A DNA stretch of 64,000 nt from Acanthochromis polyacanthus. Lineage: Eukaryota > Chordata > Actinopteri > Pomacentridae. Made by a program: the position numbers and the translations under genes. The stretch covers positions 21,003,361 through 21,067,360 of the forward strand of contig NC_067120.1 of assembly GCF_021347895.1 (NCBI RefSeq), read 5' to 3'. Under the pieces are notes generated by a model that saw only the letters and a program-made list of their open reading frames with translations, did not search any database and had not been told where the DNA came from. This document shows, piece after piece, positions 58,851 through 64,000 of this stretch. The stretch's first letter is position 1; each line of letters opens with the position of its first letter.

Positions 58851-59795
58851 TCTCCATGACAACCAGGAAGAAGCCACGGCAAAATATGCTAACGCCGGCT
58901 TCGGAAAGACTTAAAATTAACAGAATACGTTTTTCCCCCGAATGAGCTTACAAGCTAGACTACATGGTCCTAATTATTAATTCCTAACAGTGTTATGGTA
59001 CACTTGCACGGCAAAAATCAACGCTATTGTTTTCTCCTGGCATTAAATATCCAACGTTCTTTGTCATATTTCACACTACATTATCTTTCCAATTCGACAC
59101 AGCTGCCACTATTACAGTGTCAAATGAACAATATTTAAAGCAGTTTTTATTTAAATACCAGAATGTCCAAATAAAACATACATTGTCTGTTAAATTGTCT
59201 GTGTTATTTATATCCCACAACATTGAGGTGTAACTATGGGCATAATTGAATTACGAGAATAAAACTATGTACTAGATTGTTTTGGCTATTTTCAATGATG
59301 GATAAGTCTCTACTCCTGTGGTCCGTCCCTTGGTCTGTCCTCTCACTTGACCTCTGCACTGTAGTTCCGCACACACACTTACACACACACTGTACCCCCA
59401 GAAGAGCATCTTACACTGTGACCCCCCCTCCCCGTGTTTGGCAGTACGTGGGAAGATGAAGTGCTGCATGCATTTAGTCTGTGACACAAAGTCTGCAGTA
59501 ACACCTTTTTCACAGAAAAGCTGGGAGAAATTTGTCTGTTGCGCCAAACAATGGGTTACCCTCAACACTGCAGAAACGCTTATTGCTGAAAAAGCATTTT
59601 CAGCATTTAATATCAGGAATGAAGATGTCCCTGATGTGCCGAGCAATGTGGGATACCACAGAGAATGCTATAGTGCCTTCACAAAGACCACATGCGAAGA
59701 GCAAACTGTAAGCAAGCCAAGTCAGCCCAGGAAAATGAAGGTTTGTATCAAATCCATTATCTATATTGCAATACTGCAAGTATGATGATCAAATA

Positions 59796-61429
<1,634 letters not shown>

Positions 61430-62064
61430 TATGTTAAAGATGTGACATACTAACTCATTGCAAGCCAATACAGTTTTGACAACATGACTTTGTTATCTGT
61501 GAACTTACTAAAAAAAAAGAATGGAACAGCCAAAATTGAAAATTAATCAGACAAGATCACAGTGATGCAATGATCACATTTGTTTTACATGTACTTGATT
61601 GTAGTGCACCACCACAGCAAAATGAAACTCTCCACAACATCAGAAGTATGTTTTTTATTTATTTCCAAATGTTAGAAACAATGTTAATTTAGATCATTTC
61701 CATTTATTGTTGATCACTTATAATTTACATTTTAGTGCCATTACAATGTTCAGAAGAACCGCTGCCAGATACCAGTGATGGTGCTGCATCCAAGGTTCGG
61801 GTTCTGTGCTCTTCAAGTGGCCCAGAACAACCCAAAAGGGCTCCACACCTCCTGCCTGTTGAATGCCTGCTATGCAAGGAGAACAGATATGTCAACATCT
61901 GGCACAACAGAAAGAGTTAAGTAAAAACTCTCTCAGTGTCTAACATTTACAGCAGGTAAACAGGGTTTATCTTTATGTGACCTTTTTTATGTCAAGCAAT
62001 ATGCCTGATAAAAATATCAGCTATATCCCCTATTTATGACAATTTCTTTTTTTAATTTTATGGA

Positions 62065-62169
62065 TTAGTCATTTGTCTTTCTGAATACTTTACTATATAC
62101 TCGGGTAAATACTAAAGAAAGACAAATGACTAAGTACTAAGATTTACTGATAGTATTTACCTGAGTATA
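62065..62169. repeat. Two interleaved inverted repeats
   Basis: Arm A (62,065-62,082) is the exact reverse complement of 62,116-62,133, 18 bp. Arm B (62,096-62,113) matches the reverse complement of 62,152-62,169 with one mismatch. The order is A, B, A', B'. Confidence 0.9.
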
Positions 62170-62172
62170 AAC

Positions 62173-62726
62173 ACCTTTTGTCACTGGCATTTCTTGCTGT
62201 TAAAAGAAAAATTTGATGAACTGGAAAGTAAGAAAGCCAGGATGCTTTTGTCTAGATTCATGGCTTAATGATTTTGCTGATCTGGTAACGATGGAGCAGC
62301 AGCTGTCCCCCTGATGGGAAACTTGGAAATTTGTGGTCATATGTTCAGGAATATATTAAAGAAAGACATTACAATTAGCATCTCTTACCTTCTTGCTTTG
62401 TTTTAAATTTCTTTTTATCTTTTTTTTTATCCTATTTACATAGATAAAAGAAAGAAATTATGATTTAATGCACACCATCTGATGAATGTGTGCTTTGACA
62501 GCTAAATTACTGCTCCCTGACATCTTTGTTGTTTTATCTTTGTCATTTTTTGTTGTACGTAGTATTTGTACTGATCTGTTTGTGTATTTTTGTTTCAACC
62601 CACCTTTTTTCTTTTTTGTTGTTTTTGCTGTTGCTTGGCTGATTTGTGTGAATTAATTTTAATGTTTTTTCTTGTTATTTGTGTATGTGTGTTGTGTTGT
62701 TTTAATCAAAAATGTAAATAAAAAAA
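62173..62726 (+). mobile_element. Retroposed fragment (LINE-like 3' end) with 19-bp target-site duplication
   Basis: TATTTACCTGAGTATAAAC occurs directly before (62,154-62,172) and after (62,727-62,745). The insert ends in 'aatgtaaataaaaaaa', a short A tail, and has no open frame. The duplication and tail are the marks of LINE-type target-primed insertion. The family is not recognised. Confidence 0.8.
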
Positions 62727-64000
62727 TATTTACCTGAGTATAAACTTTGTTTAGCAGATCAACTCTTTCGTGCTGCTGAGGGAAAGAAGGACGAACACCT
62801 GTTGCTTCAAATCCGTGGACGAGGCCATGTGTCACCACAGTTGCTTCACAAATTACACGATATCTGAGAGGAACAAAGAGAGAGGTTTCTGAAGAGGCAA
62901 ATCCGTATCAGGCAGGCTACAGACATTTCTGTCAGACAGTGGTGGAAGAGCACCTACTGGCAAACCATGAAGTGTTGAGGCTTTCACGGCTAAATGACCT
63001 CTTTAAGGAAATTGTTAGAGATAAGGAAGGACTGGAAATTTCGACTTGTAGAGCATTTAGCTTAAAATCAATGCTTCCTAAGTCCCATCCATGTCTTAAA
63101 TTCCTTAAAGCAGCCAGAAATGACTGTCTATTTAGAGGACCTAACTGCTGAAGAGGTCATCCAGGATGAACCTGCACAGCCTTCATCAGACAGCAGTGAC
63201 TCAGAGGAGGATGGCATGGAACCCAGTCATTTAGGCCATCAACACAAGAATGACCCTGCAAGCATAGGTTGGTTTGACATTTCTTAATCTATATTGTCCT
63301 TATAATTATAGTTAAGTTGATGTTACACACCTTGCTTACCTGCATTTCACCATTATACCTGGTTGTGTAGTGACAGTCTCTGACTTCTCCACAGACAGAC
63401 ACCTGTACCATTCAGCCATGCTACTGAAAGAGACCATAGAGACCAAGTGTAAAGTGACTCCAAAAATGCCCGGGCCACCAACATCACAAGACCTTAAGAT
63501 GGACACTGCCTCCAGTGTTGCCAGTGCAAAGCACTAAAATGTGTGCAGGGGAGATGCACATGCAAACTGCACCAGCTACCATGCACAGACATGTGTGCAT
63601 GTATTGACTGCTCCAATTCTGCAGGACATGAAACATAACAAGAGAAAAAAAAGAGCAAGCTTCATGGGCATGCTTATGCCAAATTTGTGGCTTTCATAGC
63701 ACTTTTTTGTATAAAGTTCATCTTGTTCAAGTTCATTTTCTTCTGGTGTCAGTTCATTTAATGTCCATATGATAACCTACGCTTGTATATCCTAGTCACT
63801 GATGCACAACAACTGAAGCGCTAACAAAACTACAAACTTCATCTCAAAAAAATAGAAACTAATTAAATATGTATCAATAGCAAAGCTGATCAGATCGGGA
63901 AATCTAACGTGTTGGACATCTAATTACTGCCACTTGTTATCTTAAACATCTGCAGCTGTTGTTCCTGGTGGATCTGGACATCCTACCTGCAGCGACGTTA

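Overview
The window comes from a ray-finned (teleost) fish nuclear genome. It is AT-rich, its genes have many introns, and it is full of Tc1-like transposons, MITEs, a 5'-truncated L1-type LINE, microsatellites and the dispersed repeats common in teleosts. Two genes I recognise from their proteins, pik3c2a and nucb2, lie next to each other, as PIK3C2A and NUCB2 do in mammals. I cannot name the species; a spiny-rayed fish is plausible. All exons were built by hand from splice sites, reading phase and family resemblance.

Layout: (1) 1 to about 32,250, minus strand: the 5' part of pik3c2a, a class II phosphatidylinositol 3-kinase. A non-coding first exon and 13 coding exons give 876 codons, from the initiator Met into the first C2 domain. 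The rest (helical, kinase, PX and C-terminal C2 domains) lies beyond position 1. Its introns hold a TIR element with a solo LTR nested in it, a second MITE, and microsatellites. (2) About 32,250-36,400: region between two divergent promoters, with a GATA repeat, a teleost dispersed repeat and a Tc1 relic split by a second Tc1 relic. (3) About 36,400-48,830, plus strand: nucb2 (nucleobindin-2, nesfatin-1 precursor), 12 coding exons, 446 codons once one missing base in exon 11 is allowed for. Its introns hold a Tc1 relic, two long TG arrays, a TTAA-flanked TIR element and a palindromic MITE with 75-bp arms. (4) 48,907-50,069: L1/Tx1-type LINE fragment with an 11-bp target-site duplication, between two convergent genes. 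(5) 50,218-54,060, minus strand: the last six coding exons (259 residues) of an isopenicillin-N-synthase-like Fe(II)/2-oxoglutarate dioxygenase; its N-terminal exon was not found. (6) 54,678-56,310: a Tc1 transposon with a frameshifted transposase. (7) 57,549-58,738: a tandem array of about seven ~169-bp units. (8) 59,456-63,638, plus strand: a decayed multi-exon gene of a Cys-rich family ending in a tesmin/TSO1-like CXC motif. It is interrupted by a nearly intact Tc1 element (59,796-61,429) and by a retroposed fragment with a 19-bp target-site duplication.

The two complete or near-complete host genes act in different pathways: PI3K-C2alpha makes 3-phosphoinositides in clathrin-coated and endosomal membranes, and nucleobindin-2 is a secreted or Golgi Ca2+-binding protein. 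Nothing in the sequence suggests they work together beyond conserved gene order. The observations most worth checking are a nucb2 splice acceptor made of a TG microsatellite, single-base homopolymer losses that may be assembly errors, the young transposons, and the decayed CXC-domain gene.
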